From contig CAIIXF020000008.1 in assembly GCA_903813345.2 (NCBI GenBank), positions 32,388,867-32,452,866 on the forward strand: a DNA stretch of 64,000 nucleotides, written 5' to 3'. Shown here in pieces: positions 13,060-24,226 of the stretch; positions within the stretch are counted from its first letter, which is position 1; every line of letters starts with the position of its first letter. This stretch comes from Owenia fusiformis. Taxonomy: Eukaryota; Annelida; Polychaeta; Sabellida; Oweniidae. The notes beneath the pieces were generated by a model. The model saw nothing but the letters and a program-made list of their open reading frames with translations, searched no databases and had not been told where the DNA came from. Both the position numbers and the translations under genes were made by a program.

Positions 13060-16000
13060 CTGGAAGCACAGTAATATAATTACAATATGATGAAAACGGG
13101 TTACACTTTTCCAAAATCTAGGACAATTTTTCAACTTCGTAGAAAATTGTAGTCTCAAAAATGATATGGTACATCTCTGTATGACACACATGCTATGACA
13201 TTTAAAGTGCTATTACACATTTAAAGTAAAATAAATGGATTGACACGCATTTTTAAATTAATTGGTTTTATTTAATCAGCTATTCTAAAACGTCTGGCAA
13301 ATACTGATTATTTTGATTGAATCCCGGGTTCTCCGACAGATTGCTTAAGAATATGTTATAGCAACTATGATAATGTATGCAAATATACCTCTGCATTTTG
13401 AAGACTCGACTGAACTTTAATGAAAAACTTCAGAAAAATGTTGGCAGTCAAGGACCTCTTGTAGTTAGTGCTTCCACCAACAGAGGACCATGTTACATCA
13501 AGGTCATCTCCAAGGAGTCCACACACAAATGACACTAAGTCTTGTGTCCATTCTCTAAACCAGACAAATAATTATCTATTTTAATGAAAGATTAAAATGA
13601 TGTGTCCAAAATTAATGGTAAGTACACCAAATGACTTCTTTATTTGTGTTCTCAAAAGGTAGACATGGTTGTTTCTCAAAGGGTTCCTATTCTAAAAATC
13701 TGTCTATAGTATACAAAAATTTAGTCGTAAATCTTCCATACTTTTCTCTCGTCTTTTCCCTCACTTGAGTAGCAATCACACTTTTATTATCAATACCACC
13801 ATAGCACAGAACCAAATCCTTTATGCTGTTTGTATCAGGATTAAACTTCACCTTCATTGCAGAATTCACTGTGGCACTGGCCAAGTCGGTTCTTTCTGCA
13901 TGTTTGTGCCAATATACATATTCATTCTAAAAAATCAAAGAATAAATAGCGACACCAACCATTTTATATATAGCCTAAGCCTAACTGGTCTTAATACTTA
14001 AACGAGGGATGGCCACTGATCTCAACTACCAATAATACATCAATGGTCGGAGAAATTATAAATTGACAACTGTTAAGCAATTATTCAAACATCATCGTTT
14101 GAATTTATTTACCTGTTTCATATACGGAATATACACACCAGAAATCAATTCATGTGGTTCTAAACTAGACTTCCCATCTTCTTTATGAAGCCCAAACACA
14201 TCTTTAGTCTTAGTAGACTTGTCTGAAAATGCATATTCCCAACTTTTCAAGAGGTTAGAGGCTCTTTAGCTTAGACCTGGTTAATTTACTTGAATATACG
14301 AAACTCATGAAGATCATTATACGCCAAGGTCATACAATACTTATTCTTTAAGCACGATTAAATAATGTTAATACTTTTAAAAACTTGATTGCAATATTGA
14401 AGTATTAAAGGTTCCTCTAACACGGGCATGTTTGAAAAAACTTACGTAAAATATTTCATCCTACATCCATAGGATTTCTTCAGTCACTGTTGATTGTAAT
14501 AGTTTTTATATGGGTTAGAAATCTTAATTGTTGGTTACCATATTTTATTGGAAGACTATCAATGAAAATATAGTTCCAGTGGCAATTTTTATTCTTTTGC
14601 AACTATAACTAAAAGTGTTTCGAACGAGAATGAGCAATTTAGTCATTTATACAAGAACAAAAATATTTAATCAAACACATATTTTTTTTAACTCTACCTA
14701 AAACATTGTATACATCCACTGTTGCTCCAATAGCTGTCATCATCGTGCAGATGTCAGATGTTGGTCCTCCGCTTGCAATATTGCTGCCAATGCTCTAAAA
14801 GTGTATGGTCTCAAACTTACGTTCTTTGCAATTATCAAAGCTACAGTTATTTTAGATATAACACTTAATTTATAGTCCATTTCATGCATTTCAAGCAATA
14901 CACATAATTTTGAATGGAAGTGGGTTTTTGAGGAAAAGAAAGAACGAAAACCTGACCTAAAATTGTATTTTATTCCTTGAGAAAAGACCAAGTAGCATAG
15001 CATCGAGGTTTTTGGCAATTGCCAGAGTAAAATCTTTGAGCAAGATATATATTAGAGTTAAGGTATTTGTTACATTTTTATATGATTTGAAAGTATGTTT
15101 CATTCCTTTCAATATCTTCTTCGAACCCCTTTTTATCTGAAAAATTATCAATGTTTTAAACTTTGTATTAACCGGATCTTTTCTTGAAAAAAACAATTAT
15201 GAGCATTCAGATTGTTTATTTCCTAAACTATCAATAAAATAAAACACCCAATACGTTAACTAGTCAATTATTGAATTTACTAGTTCGATCAAACCGATTA
15301 TATAGCACTTTAATCAATTTTTAATTATTGTGTGTATTTTCAACATTACTTACAGCAACATTCCTTAGCTGATGTCCACCAACTTGATGAAGCATGTCTA
15401 AGAAACACTCAAAACCAGCCTTTTGATTACCTGGAATGATACACATCCGCTTTGAAACAATAAATACATGTTTTACATTGTTTTCTTGAAGATAATATAA
15501 CAGTTTGGATATTGGGATATTGGGATCTGTCTCTTCATCTCATTGATTTTGCTCATACATGTTTTTATTTCTATCAGTTGTTTGTATTGTAATATGCTAT
15601 TTATCTCTCCCCTTGCAGCAAGTGCTAAAAGCATAATTCTTAACTATTTAGTTGAAGTGATAAAGTAAGATGATTAATACACTATTGTGTGACATTATGA
15701 TCAGAGATGTTCACAATTGCCATGCTTATATTTATTTCTATTATATTCATTTACCATTTTTAATTCAAAGCATACAGAACGCAATTTGATATAAATACCT
15801 TAAAGAGGACAATTTATCAGAAAATAAATGTGCGCACCTTCTGATTTCGAAGCCTGCATTTCAATATATTCAAACAGCGATGCAAGTGTGACTGTTGCCC
15901 CCGCCTTGATACATGTATCAGTTGTTGTAATGTTGTCAAGACCTTCCACATTAGTCAGACAAATTACCACAATTTTACTTTGACTATTGCGTATGTATTT

Positions 16001-19000
16001 TCCTGAATAAAACCAAACATAGTTTATATGTCATGAAAGATATAGCATGGGCAGGTAATAAGATTACAAATCAAGCACGAAATTATGATGGTGAACATAA
16101 GAAAGTCAGTCATACCTTTATCCATCTGCCATAAACATGGAAAACACGAGTATCAAACTGTGTGTATAACTAATAATGAAAGGAAAAATATTACGTGTTT
16201 TAGTCCAATATTTAGCAAAAAAATGTTGCAATTACTAAAGTAAGTATAATTTAAACCAAAATCAAATATTAGAATTATCCAAAAAGTATCTAAAATGTAC
16301 TTGGATATTAAAAGAAATATGATATTCAGCAAATTAACATTGTCACAAATTTACTTCACCTATACTTGTTGCCCCAACTGTATATACTGCATCGGGATAT
16401 TGTTGCTTCAGCTGACTCACTTCATCAAGGTGTCGAGGTCTATACCAGTCCACATTTTGACTCTTGAAACATAAACTCTGTGTTTGGAAGGTTGCATCCA
16501 ACTACAAAATAGTAGCAAGGGATTACAACACTTCTGCAACATTTACTGATATCAATTTTTTCTTCCAACTATTGCTTCAAAACCCCCAAGGAAAATTCGT
16601 ATGACTACTAGACATTAAAGATTAATAATGTAATAAACTTCTCATACTAAGCTCTCATTTTAGAAATGTTAACAAATGATGCATATGTAGGTTATTCAAC
16701 GTAAAGCTATCTTAACGCTCACTTGTAGTTCACTAGGGAAGATAGGATCCTGTGTCGGGTCATACACAGCAAACTCACTAGCATCAAATGTTTTTGAACA
16801 AACCTATAATGCGTAAAAGAAGTACGTTACGTCAAAATAAAGGGTCGTAAATGATACTTTCCAGTAATTTTCATCAATTGGTTTCTATTGTGGCTAGTGC
16901 TGATATATATATGTGTAGGGAAAGGTACCAAAACAGCATACATCGGCAACAAATTTCATATATTTACCTTAATGTCACCGTCGACAGACAAATTCTGGAT
17001 TTGGCAACAATTCTCTCCTTCTTGGCACCTCCACTCCTAGATAAATCAGATTTATCCAATTAACGATAACTATATTTACTCATGGCAGTACTTTACAATA
17101 CATAAAAATGTTGAAAATTTGCGAATAGGATAGACCACAAGGAATGATTGCAGATACATAAAGGATAAATAAGAACGTGGGTCAGGATATCGATAATAAC
17201 GAAAATTGTTCAAAGTCTGAAAGACCAACTTAATCACACATATCATTAAATGTTAATACCATATCCTTCTCCTGGGAGCCAGATGTCAATTTTGTACATT
17301 GGTATCAAAGACAAAGCGATTGTATGCACAAATTGTTTACTGCATATCTACCTTGCTAAAGCTTCTGAATCCAGCCAGGATGGCTCTGTAGCCAGTGCAC
17401 CTACAGAGATTACCTAAAAATAGTTTTTATTCTCAAATCCAATGATACTTTTTCCATTTTACTAGCATCTTGAGATACATCAACTATGGAACAATGGTCA
17501 CTGTATATATGTTCATTGTATGATCATTAGAAAGTCTAGTATGTTCGTATTTTATCTAATCGTGTATACTCGTACAGTAGTTTTATTGCATAAAAGTCCT
17601 ACATTTTTTTCTATTTGAAGATTCTTTTTTTCTGACACATATCTTTTATATGCCATTGTGGTGTCTAAGATTGTGACATATTGCATGTTTTGCACTTATA
17701 TTTTTATGATAAATAGAATAAATACTTAATGCAGTTATTAAAAATGCAAAGTAAGCAATAAGTAATAATGGAACGTCTTTTTAGGAATTCGGTAGGATAA
17801 GAAGTATTTTTTCTGAAACATTCATCATTATTGTTTAATGAGCACGGGTAATGATAGCTAGCTACAAATAAATCTTTACAAAGGCACAATCTTCATGTAA
17901 CTACCGTGAAATTGTTCGAAACTTTATGAGCACCATCTTTAGTACCACTGTGTAAAATCAAAAAATCAAGACTTTATTGTCAATAATGGCGATTTAATGT
18001 TGTTTTGAAAACCATCTGGAATACCTAAAGTCCTCTTTTATGAATTGCCAATTCCCGGCTATTTAAACTCATTTACTCAATAACGCAAGGGGGTCACAAA
18101 ACCCGGAAATTTATTTGTCGTGCAGTCCATGTTTGTGATAGCGCCCCCTGCAGGTCACTGCGCTAAACAGCCTACTGTGATTATATTGGACAATCAGATA
18201 TGGGTGTGCGCGCGCAACTTATCCACTGAGTGGAACGCGACTACCCCGCGAATTTGCCGGATATTGACTTTTCCCTTGCATAATTGATGCTCATGAGTCC
18301 GACACCATGGTCATGTCTTGGATTACCTTGGAATGCAGTCTCTATCTGAGCCATGGAGGGCTCTGGGTAATTACGTAGTAATGTGTACATTGACATCACA
18401 AACCCAGGAGAACAAAATCCACATTGTGTGCCATATGCCTTTGCCAGACGCTCCTGATATAATCAATAAAATTAATATAAAATAAAAAACGGTATATTTA
18501 ATTGTCTCGACACTCCTTAGTTTATAAGGAATTTATTCATTTATTGTTAAATAAGAAAAATTAACGAAATGATAAACTGGGTTAGGTAATTATATTTCAA
18601 AATTTCCCATTCAAATGTATTTCCCATTGACGAAGTGACATTCATGGTCTTACATTATTTTAAAATATAAACGTTACTTTCAGAATACCTGTACAGGGTG
18701 TAATTTAGTTTTTGTGCTACCTATCCCCTCTACCGTTGTAACAGCTAAACCATGAACAGCTACCAGAGGCATCAGACAGGCATTCACACTGTAGTGTCTG
18801 CAAAAGTCATTAAGTTAATGCATATGTGTCAATAACATACACATTTAGATTGAAAAGAGCATGCAAAATCGCATAAAAAGTCAGAAAGTACAGTTAAACC
18901 ATACATAGCTACCGGGGGCATCAGAGAGGCATTCATACTGTAGTGTCTGCAAAAATCGTTCAGTTTACACCCCAGTCACATTTCCTACGGCGACCCTGCG

Positions 19001-22000
19001 GTCCATCATTTCTGCGGCCAGTAACATTTCTACGCTCGCCGTGGAATTTCTGCGCTCTCATACTTTTGCAGTCACCTTTCCCACGGCAGCCGCACGTTGA
19101 ATTTTACATTTCTGTTGATAAATAATACTTTTTTCATTTTATTTACATCGGGACAATTTATAAATGTTATTCATAGTGCTAGGATGTAATATCAAATGAA
19201 AAGTGATCGTGAAACATTGACAAATAATGATTCAATCTTGTTGAGCCAGTTGATTTCTACGGGGACCTCAGAAATGAACAAATATTATAACTCCGAGTTA
19301 TAATTTCTACGCCTTCCCTGCGGCCTGTAAAAATCTGCATACGCCGTACGGAGGCCGCAAGGCGAGCGTAGTTTTTCTACGCTCGCCGCAGAAATTCACC
19401 GATTTAATTGATCTGCGGTCGACTTGCGGCCGCTGTGCGACAAATGTGACTAGGGTGTTAGGCATGCGAGTCAAAAAATGTATTGTCTACTTATGACTGG
19501 TATGCACTTAGAGTTTGCTTTTTCTTGCTAAGTTCCATTACAACTTTTGGTCCTTTCCCTTTGGCACACGTGCTTATATATTCCACTCATCCGGATCCGT
19601 TGTTTTAGGCCAAAAACATGATAAAACAATATACACCTTTGGATTGTTAAGAGCATGCAAAATCGCATAGAAAGTACAGTTAAACCATGCTTAGCTACCG
19701 GGGGCATCAGACAGGCATCTGCACTATATTGCCTGCAAAAATCGTTCAGTTATGGCATGTGAGTCAAAAAAATGTATTGTCTACTTATGACTGGTATGCA
19801 CTTAGAGTTTGCTTTTTCTTGCTTAAGTTCAATTACAACTTTTGGTCCTTTCCCTTTGGCACAAGTGCTTATATATTCCACTCATCCGGATCCGGATGTT
19901 TTAGGCCAAAAACATGATAAAACAATATACACATTTGGATTGTTAAGAGCATGCAAAATCGCATAGAAAGTACAGTTAAACCATGCTTAGCTACCGGGGG
20001 CATCAGACAGGCATTTGCACTATATTGCCTGCAAAAATCGTTCAGTTCAGGCATGCGAGTCAAATATAGATGTAGGGTCTACTTTCCACTCATCCGTTGT
20101 TTAAGGCCAAAAACATGATATCATATTATCATCCATAGATTTTACTCCTACATACAGAATCTTGATAGATAAGACGAAATTGTACTAAATAAGATGAGAG
20201 TAAATCGATATTTTAAATCTGATCTTTTTGACCATAATTTCTCTTTCATTAACGATCCATATTGTGACTGTGGAGCTCGAGAGACAGCACAACATAAACC
20301 CTTGTCCTGCCCTCTGAGAGAAACAAATGCGCTAGCGGTGGTTAAACATGAACTAAACTAAATACAAAACATTAAAAAATAACTTTTTGGCGACAAGGAT
20401 CTGACAAATGAAAACAATTCCAAAATCTTTAAGGCAGTTATAAACTTCATTAAACATAATTAAACAATCGATAACAGTAATTCAATTTCAGGGCATCAAC
20501 GGGGATACAGACAGGTAGTAAAACAGATTGTATTTTAATTTTATATTTTTTTTATACTAACTATGAATATGACTCTAAAATATAATTAAATTGTAATTTA
20601 AATTCACTTAAAGCGGCAGTAGAAATGCCCTTTATGGACGATTACGCCGTGATTAACAATGTAAATTTATTTAATGATTTAAAGAAATAAATGAGTATTT
20701 ATTAAAAAAATCCATCGATTTTTGTATAAAGAAATGAGTTGATAGGAGAGGTATTTAAGAAATTATTACACTTTTAGAGGGTTCTGTTTTTTGGGTCACC
20801 CTGTATTATCTGCAACGTTCCAGTTCCTTAAAGGTATGCTCTGGCACTTATGAAAATACCATATCTTTCCAGATATAGTCTTTGTGTAAAGTCTTGCCAA
20901 AGCAGAATCAAAGACATATACAGGGTGGGCCAAAAATCCAATACCCAAGTTTAAAGATGAATGATGCATATGAAATATGTTTAACCATGCCATGTATAAT
21001 ATACCATTTTAAAGATAAATCATTTCCTAACAAACTGACACCATCCAATTGAAAAACTTTTTGTTTTCTCAATAAGTTAGAGATTAAATTGACACCAGGG
21101 AGTGAGCGATCAAAAATCAAAAATTCCCAAATTTCCCTACAATTATTATCGCTCATGACACCCCTGGTGTAAATTTTAGCTTTATCCACAAGAAAACAAC
21201 AGTTTTTCAATCAGATGGTGTCATATTGTTAGGAAAAGATGTATCTTTAAAATGATATACAATACATGGCATGGTTTAGCGTTATATCATATGATATTCA
21301 TCCTTAAACGTGGGTATTGTTTTTTTTATCCCACTCTGTATATACGTAATAAGTTTCAAACCAATGTGCTTTTTATATACCCTGCTGGAATTAAGAGTTG
21401 TTTTATAAAAGGGTGAATTTATTGCAGGTTTGAAATACAGATAGCTATAAACAAGATATGTTTTAAGTGTTTGAATTTTAGATAGGCAGGACAATATTAT
21501 GAAAAAGATACAGTTACTGAATGGGAAACAATCGTTTAGGAGACTCCCCCAATTTATTGCATTTGTCAACCATCTTTTAATATCATCATATTTCTTTATT
21601 AATAGTTTTTATAATGCGATTGAAGTAACTCGTATATTACCTTATTAGTTTGCTGCTGGGATTGTAGCTCGAGACCATCACGGTACAAGACCCACAACCT
21701 CCATCTCCGCAAGCCAACTTGGTACCAGACAGACATACTGGTTATTTCTTAAGGATCTATAACTTGATTCTCAAATTATTGATTGTCTTACCATTTTAAA
21801 GACTTTTCAATCAATATTTTTTCAGTTTTCATTTCAATGCATTTTAAACAATGTGTCAATGTTTGAATATCAAACAATTACTAAATACATGTAAGTAAAA
21901 AGGATACACTCTTGTCTTAGGAACTGAAGCAGAGTTGTCTCTGGTCTAACATTCTCTTTTACAATCTGGAATATAAACATTAACTACAGAGTGGTCCAAA

Positions 22001-24226
22001 AATGGGGCACTCGTATTTCAAAAATAAATATTGCTTTTCTTGATGAAAACATGTCATATTATATACCAGTGCATAGGGAATTTACTCATCTTTAATTTGG
22101 TATATCATAAGTTCAAATTTATCATAATGTCTGTCAACCAGCCTTCATAATATAAATAAGGTCATTTTCGTTTCAAAACGGGGTTTCAAAACTTGCAAAA
22201 ACAAGTTTTTTGTCATCTTGATTTACATAAACAGACACCCAATATGTCCACCATTTTGATCAATTATAGCCCTCAGTTTTGGCTTAAACTGGTCAGAACA
22301 CCCTGTTTCGTCACATAACAAAATGTTGAAAATGTCTAAACGGACGGAATAAATATCGCTTCGTTGATTGACCGATTGGTTTTGTGGCGTCTCACAAAAC
22401 TCTGCGGGCAACTGCCAGGGGGAACAATATTGGGCGTGAACCCAGATGGTGTTTACCCTACTATCACACCAAACTAGTTCTCACTACGTTCTCGAAAACG
22501 GGCTTCAACTGTGTACGAACGGACTGGACCTACTAAGAACCGTTTGGGATCTATTTACAAACTTCATCGAACGTACTCGAACGGGTAGGTCCTCTAGAAC
22601 TTAGACAATGCTCAAAATGTTTTCGTGGTCGTCACGTTCTACAATTAGAACGAGTGACAACGTACTAACGACGAGCTGGACGTACTACGATCGGAACCGT
22701 CGTACTTCAATCCTACTAGGGACGTTTTAACAACGAGTTGAACTGTCCGAGGACGTGTTGAGAACGAGGTAGAACTAATTGCAAACGGGTTTAAACTGAT
22801 TAAGAACGTATTTAACACTGCTGATGAACGAGTTAGCAAAAAATAGCTATCACACCAAACAAGTTGCCACTGCGTTCTTCAAAACTGGTCTTAAACTGTG
22901 TGCGAACGGAATGAACGTAGCTGCAACTTTCTAACGTCTATTTACGAACTTTATGAACGTTCTCAGACGGGAATGTGATTTTAGAATTTTGAATCGATTC
23001 AAAGTTCGATGACGACCATACCGTTCTGTAATCAGGTCATGTTGACCTTCTAGACTAAGGGACGCGTTCTACTACGTTGCACACCGACGTGGTGCGACCT
23101 GAACGAACTGCGAACGAGATGGACGTATTGAAGACTGTTTAAGAACGAAGAAGCTAATTATTTCAGACATATTTCCCGACCACAGCCAGATTGAGCCCGT
23201 TTTAGGACGTTTTCGTAGGACTGGCAAGAACGGGTAAGAACTAGTTTGGTGTGATAGGGGGGTTATTTACATAGTTGTCATCGGGCAGATGTATCAAGGT
23301 GAGGTAGGAAAAATCGAAACCTTGTGAATCAAGATGCATTTTCTGGGTGACCCTAACCAGGTTTGTAGAAAAAACCGGGTACCGGGTACTGGGTAGTAAA
23401 TCCTCCGTGTTTGGTTCAAACTTGGTACCCGGTAGCCGGTCGAAAAAACCGGGTACCCAAAAAACGAAAAATACACAATAGGATCATTTGAAAACGTCTA
23501 AGATTTGTTTTGAATCTACAAAAATGTATGTAACTTCCTTCAAAATTGAGCTAGAAGCTTCAAATAAAAAGCATTTTTAGGCTCTTTTTCCTCTATCATC
23601 ATGGTCATATTTTCATTGGTTATGGGGGGGAGGGGGTAGGAGATCGCACCATCGAACCGATTTGAAAAACGGTTTGAAAGACGATTAAAACATGGCAAAT
23701 CAATCTTACTCTATTTTTAATAGTTCGTATGTTGGTACGTGAATTGTTTTGATTATGATTTAAATCTGTTAATAGCTATCGTTACTTTAGCAGAGAGGTT
23801 ACGTGTGTTAATTAACATAATGCATCGTGTAAGATTTTGATTATTAATCATAATTTAAGTTATCCCAATTTTCGACGAAACGTCCACTGAAGTGTAAATT
23901 GTTACGTCTTACAATGTCATAGGCGTAGCCAGGAGGGGGGTTCGATCGGTGCGATCGCACCGTTTTCCTTGCTGGTTTATGAGCTAGTTGGTCACCCCTT
24001 CACCTCGACATGTTTATGGGTTGCACAAATACTCCACCAAACTCTCTTCCCGCCATACACTGTACGGATACAGTTAATTTGGTGGATTTTCTCAATATGA
24101 CGTTCATGAACACATCATGTTCCTTTCTTAGACTTACAGTAGATGTCCTTGCTTTCTGATGTATAAACAATAAAAATAGAGTCTTACCTTTTGTCCATTG
24201 ATATAACACACCAGACGTGTGTTCAT
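1092..24226 (-). CDS. Gene A: complete xanthine dehydrogenase/aldehyde oxidase-family molybdo-flavoenzyme, 33 exons, 1307 aa
   Basis: Exons 5' to 3': 24226-24188, 21965-21908, 21737-21641, 18797-18689, 18453-18327, 17413-17352, 17036-16968, 16803-16723, 16501-16360, 16002-15838, 15430-15354, 14794-14698, 14222-14113, 13926-13742, 13554-13389, 13059-12873, 12683-12505, 11399-11280, 11163-11067, 10860-10736, 10446-10313, 10070-9983, 9590-9504, 7624-7427, 6922-6774, 6390-6309, 5243-5148, 5011-4883, 4640-4566, 3481-3308, 2311-2225, 1965-1798, 1256-1092. All splice sites are GT-AG and all phases agree; the total is 3924 nt including TGA. Length is close to vertebrate XDH (about 1330). The start codon is the ATG opening [13 protein letters not shown], the expected N-terminal strand, with A at -3. 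The family hydroxylates purines or aldehydes using Moco, two [2Fe-2S] clusters and FAD. No N-terminal signal peptide is apparent, so cytosolic location is inferred. The altered substrate pocket makes the substrate unknown. Introns not listed separately showed nothing recognisable. Confidence 0.93.
1257..1797. other. Gene A intron 32
   Basis: No gene seen. The stretch around 1498-1532 ends in ACACCCTGTATA, a sequence common at the ends of mariner-type elements; no matching second end was found, so this is at best a remnant. Confidence 0.3.
2312..3307. other. Gene A intron 30, nothing recognised
   Basis: AT-rich intron between the [10 protein letters not shown] exon and the FYHHP exon. Two short open frames occur, but neither shows family resemblance or codon structure, and I treat them as chance. 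No repeat was recognised. Confidence 0.4.
3897..4328. repeat. 54-bp minisatellite, 8 copies, with a three-unit higher-order pattern
   Basis: Eight units of exactly 54 bp begin at 3897, 3951, 4005, 4059, 4113, 4167, 4221 and 4275, inside intron 29 of gene A. Each begins AATGTCCAGATTCCCAT. Units fall into three types by internal variants (CATACTACGG, CATTCTACGG, TATTATACGG) in the order A A B C A B C A, so a 162-bp higher-order unit was duplicated. Because 54 is divisible by three, the minus strand stays open through 18-residue repeats. No splice sites or family match support coding. Confidence 0.9.
5244..6308. other. Gene A intron 26, possible ancient repeat fragment
   Basis: No gene seen. 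Two similar short motifs, CCGGCGGATCTAG near 5318 and CCCGGATTCGCCAG near 5457, bracket a stretch rich in GGCCC and may be the end of an old transposable element. The remainder is AT-rich without recognisable structure. Confidence 0.25.
7794..8306. mobile_element. TA-flanked MITE in gene A intron 23
   Basis: The left end TTGGAGAGGTTAAGCT and right end AGCTTAACCTCTCCAA are exact inverted complements. Each is flanked by TA, the target duplication of Tc1/mariner-type elements. The 513-bp interior has no transposase-like frame, so it is non-autonomous. Confidence 0.75.
8365..8924. mobile_element. 560-bp element with an 8-bp target duplication
   Basis: Ends are near-perfect inverted repeats (TTACTCACGTCGAGAGCTAC at the left; the right complement differs at one base). 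A further match spans TTAGATTTTGAAAGTATAG inside both ends. The direct repeat CCTTTGGA flanks both sides (8357-8364 and 8925-8932). An 8-bp duplication is typical of hAT or P-type transposons, but the termini are not diagnostic and no transposase is visible. Confidence 0.75.
8959..9169. mobile_element. 211-bp CAC...GTG MITE, copy 1
   Basis: Termini CACTCTACTATACCT and its complement. It is a near-copy of the element at 30949-31160, sharing internal blocks such as GAAATGCATAAGATAC. Here the flanks (AAATC and GAATA) match only partly, suggesting an older insertion. It lies in the intron homologous to that of the gene B copy. Confidence 0.8.
11400..12504. other. Gene A intron 17, nothing recognised
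   Basis: AT-rich 1.1-kb intron. I found no terminal inverted repeats, tandem repeats, or frames resembling known proteins. Confidence 0.4.
13389..17036 (-). CDS. Gene A exons 7-15: linker and FAD-binding domain
   Basis: Residues 165-528. Exons 7-8 form the linker with the CC pair (ENCCQ) and [12 protein letters not shown], matching the DPTQEPIFPPEL of XDH. FAD-domain landmarks are [12 protein letters not shown] (GNTEIG in vertebrates), and [18 protein letters not shown], which matches the flavin-contacting VASVGGNIITASPISD. Exon 14 carries VKFNP and LVLCYGGI, matching the XDH segment ELALCYGGM. The region matching the vertebrate FFPGYR loop is not conserved (exon 13). I therefore make no call on NAD+ versus oxygen as electron acceptor. 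Confidence 0.9.
17352..24226 (-). CDS. Gene A exons 1-6: the two [2Fe-2S] domains
   Basis: Six exons encode residues 1-164. The first cluster is plant-ferredoxin type: Cys42, Cys47 and Cys50 in [11 protein letters not shown], plus Cys72 in VNACL. The second cluster uses Cys112 and Cys115 (QCGFC) and Cys147 and Cys149 (LCRC). TTVEGIG and LHPVQERLAK between them are family signatures. All eight cluster ligands are present, so the electron-transfer module looks functional. Exon 1 codes only 13 residues and is separated by a 2.2-kb intron holding an 807-bp transposon. Intron 3 (18798-21640) holds decayed copies of exon 4 and several mobile elements. Confidence 0.92.
17414..18326. other. Gene A intron 5 with a GC-richer patch
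   Basis: No gene. A patch at about 18080-18260 is richer in GC than its surroundings (GCGCCCCCTGCAGGTCAC, then a CG-repeat near 18209). This suggests inserted repeat DNA, but I could not define ends or a family. Confidence 0.25.
18890..18946 (-). pseudogene. Decayed partial copy 1 of gene A exon 4
   Basis: On the minus strand this begins with the exon's acceptor context (TGCAG then ACACTACAGT) and continues through the CLMP...VHGL-like segment before similarity stops after about 57 nt. It lies about 150 bp from real exon 4 (18797-18689). No donor site follows, so it is probably not used. Confidence 0.75.
18968..19457. mobile_element. 490-bp TTA-flanked MITE in gene A intron 3
   Basis: Ends CACCCCAGTCACATTT and AAATGTGACTAGGGTG are inverted complements with one mismatch, flanked on each side by TTA. 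The neighbouring duplicated segments show the empty site (TTCAGT then GGCATG without the element), which confirms insertion. A TTA duplication fits PIF/Harbinger-type elements. The interior is rich in short complementary GC motifs (CTACGCTCGCCG and relatives) and has no transposase. Confidence 0.8.
19676..19732 (-). pseudogene. Decayed partial copy 2 of gene A exon 4
   Basis: Minus-strand translation gives [18 protein letters not shown], against [18 protein letters not shown] in the real exon. The [2Fe-2S] cysteine codon is still present. The 3' half of the exon and the donor are missing, so inclusion in mRNA would disrupt the protein. Confidence 0.75.
19972..20028 (-). pseudogene. Decayed partial copy 3 of gene A exon 4
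   Basis: Almost identical to copy 2 ([18 protein letters not shown]), as expected from the tandem duplication of the enclosing segment. It lacks the exon's 3' half and donor. Confidence 0.75.
20173..20361 (+). pseudogene. C-terminal fragment of a non-LTR retrotransposon ORF2
   Basis: Open for about 62 codons to TAA at 20359-20361. It carries the zinc-finger-like tail typical of non-LTR reverse-transcriptase proteins, [20 protein letters not shown], preceded by an RVNRYF segment. The upstream reverse transcriptase is missing. It is an old 5'-truncated insertion in gene A intron 3, in the opposite orientation to the gene. Confidence 0.65.
20921..21338. mobile_element. 418-bp palindromic mariner-type MITE
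   Basis: Ends CAGGGTGGGCCAAAAATCCA and the inverted right end (...ATCCCACTCTG), flanked by TATA/TA. Complementarity continues inward through much of the element (AATTTGGGAATTTTTG-type blocks around a centre near 21125). It is non-autonomous, in gene A intron 3. Confidence 0.75.
22456..23262. mobile_element. 807-bp TTA-flanked element made of two related halves, dense in GAACG/CGTTC
   Basis: Left end CCCTACTATCACACCAAACT and right end AGTTTGGTGTGATAGGGGGG are inverted repeats, flanked by TTA (22453-22455 and 23263-23265). A second copy of the terminal sequence (CTATCACACCAAACAAGTT) occurs inside at about 22846, so the element looks like two related halves in tandem. GAACG and CGTTC pentamers are scattered throughout at high density. 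No transposase frame was seen. It lies in gene A intron 1. Confidence 0.7.

Larger units (their letters stand above)
19461..20049. repeat. Two tandem copies of a 293-296-bp segment containing exon 4 fragments
   Basis: Unit 1 is 19461-19753 and unit 2 is 19754-20049, both starting GGCATG. They are nearly identical and each ends with a decayed partial exon 4 (19676-19732 and 19972-20028, minus strand). A further fragment at 18890-18946 shows that exon 4 was copied repeatedly within its own intron. Confidence 0.85.

Noticed and set aside
12447-13191. Several overlapping minus-strand frames as separate genes
   Set aside because: They are shadow frames and intron read-through of gene A exons 16 and 17, whose splice sites define the real frame.
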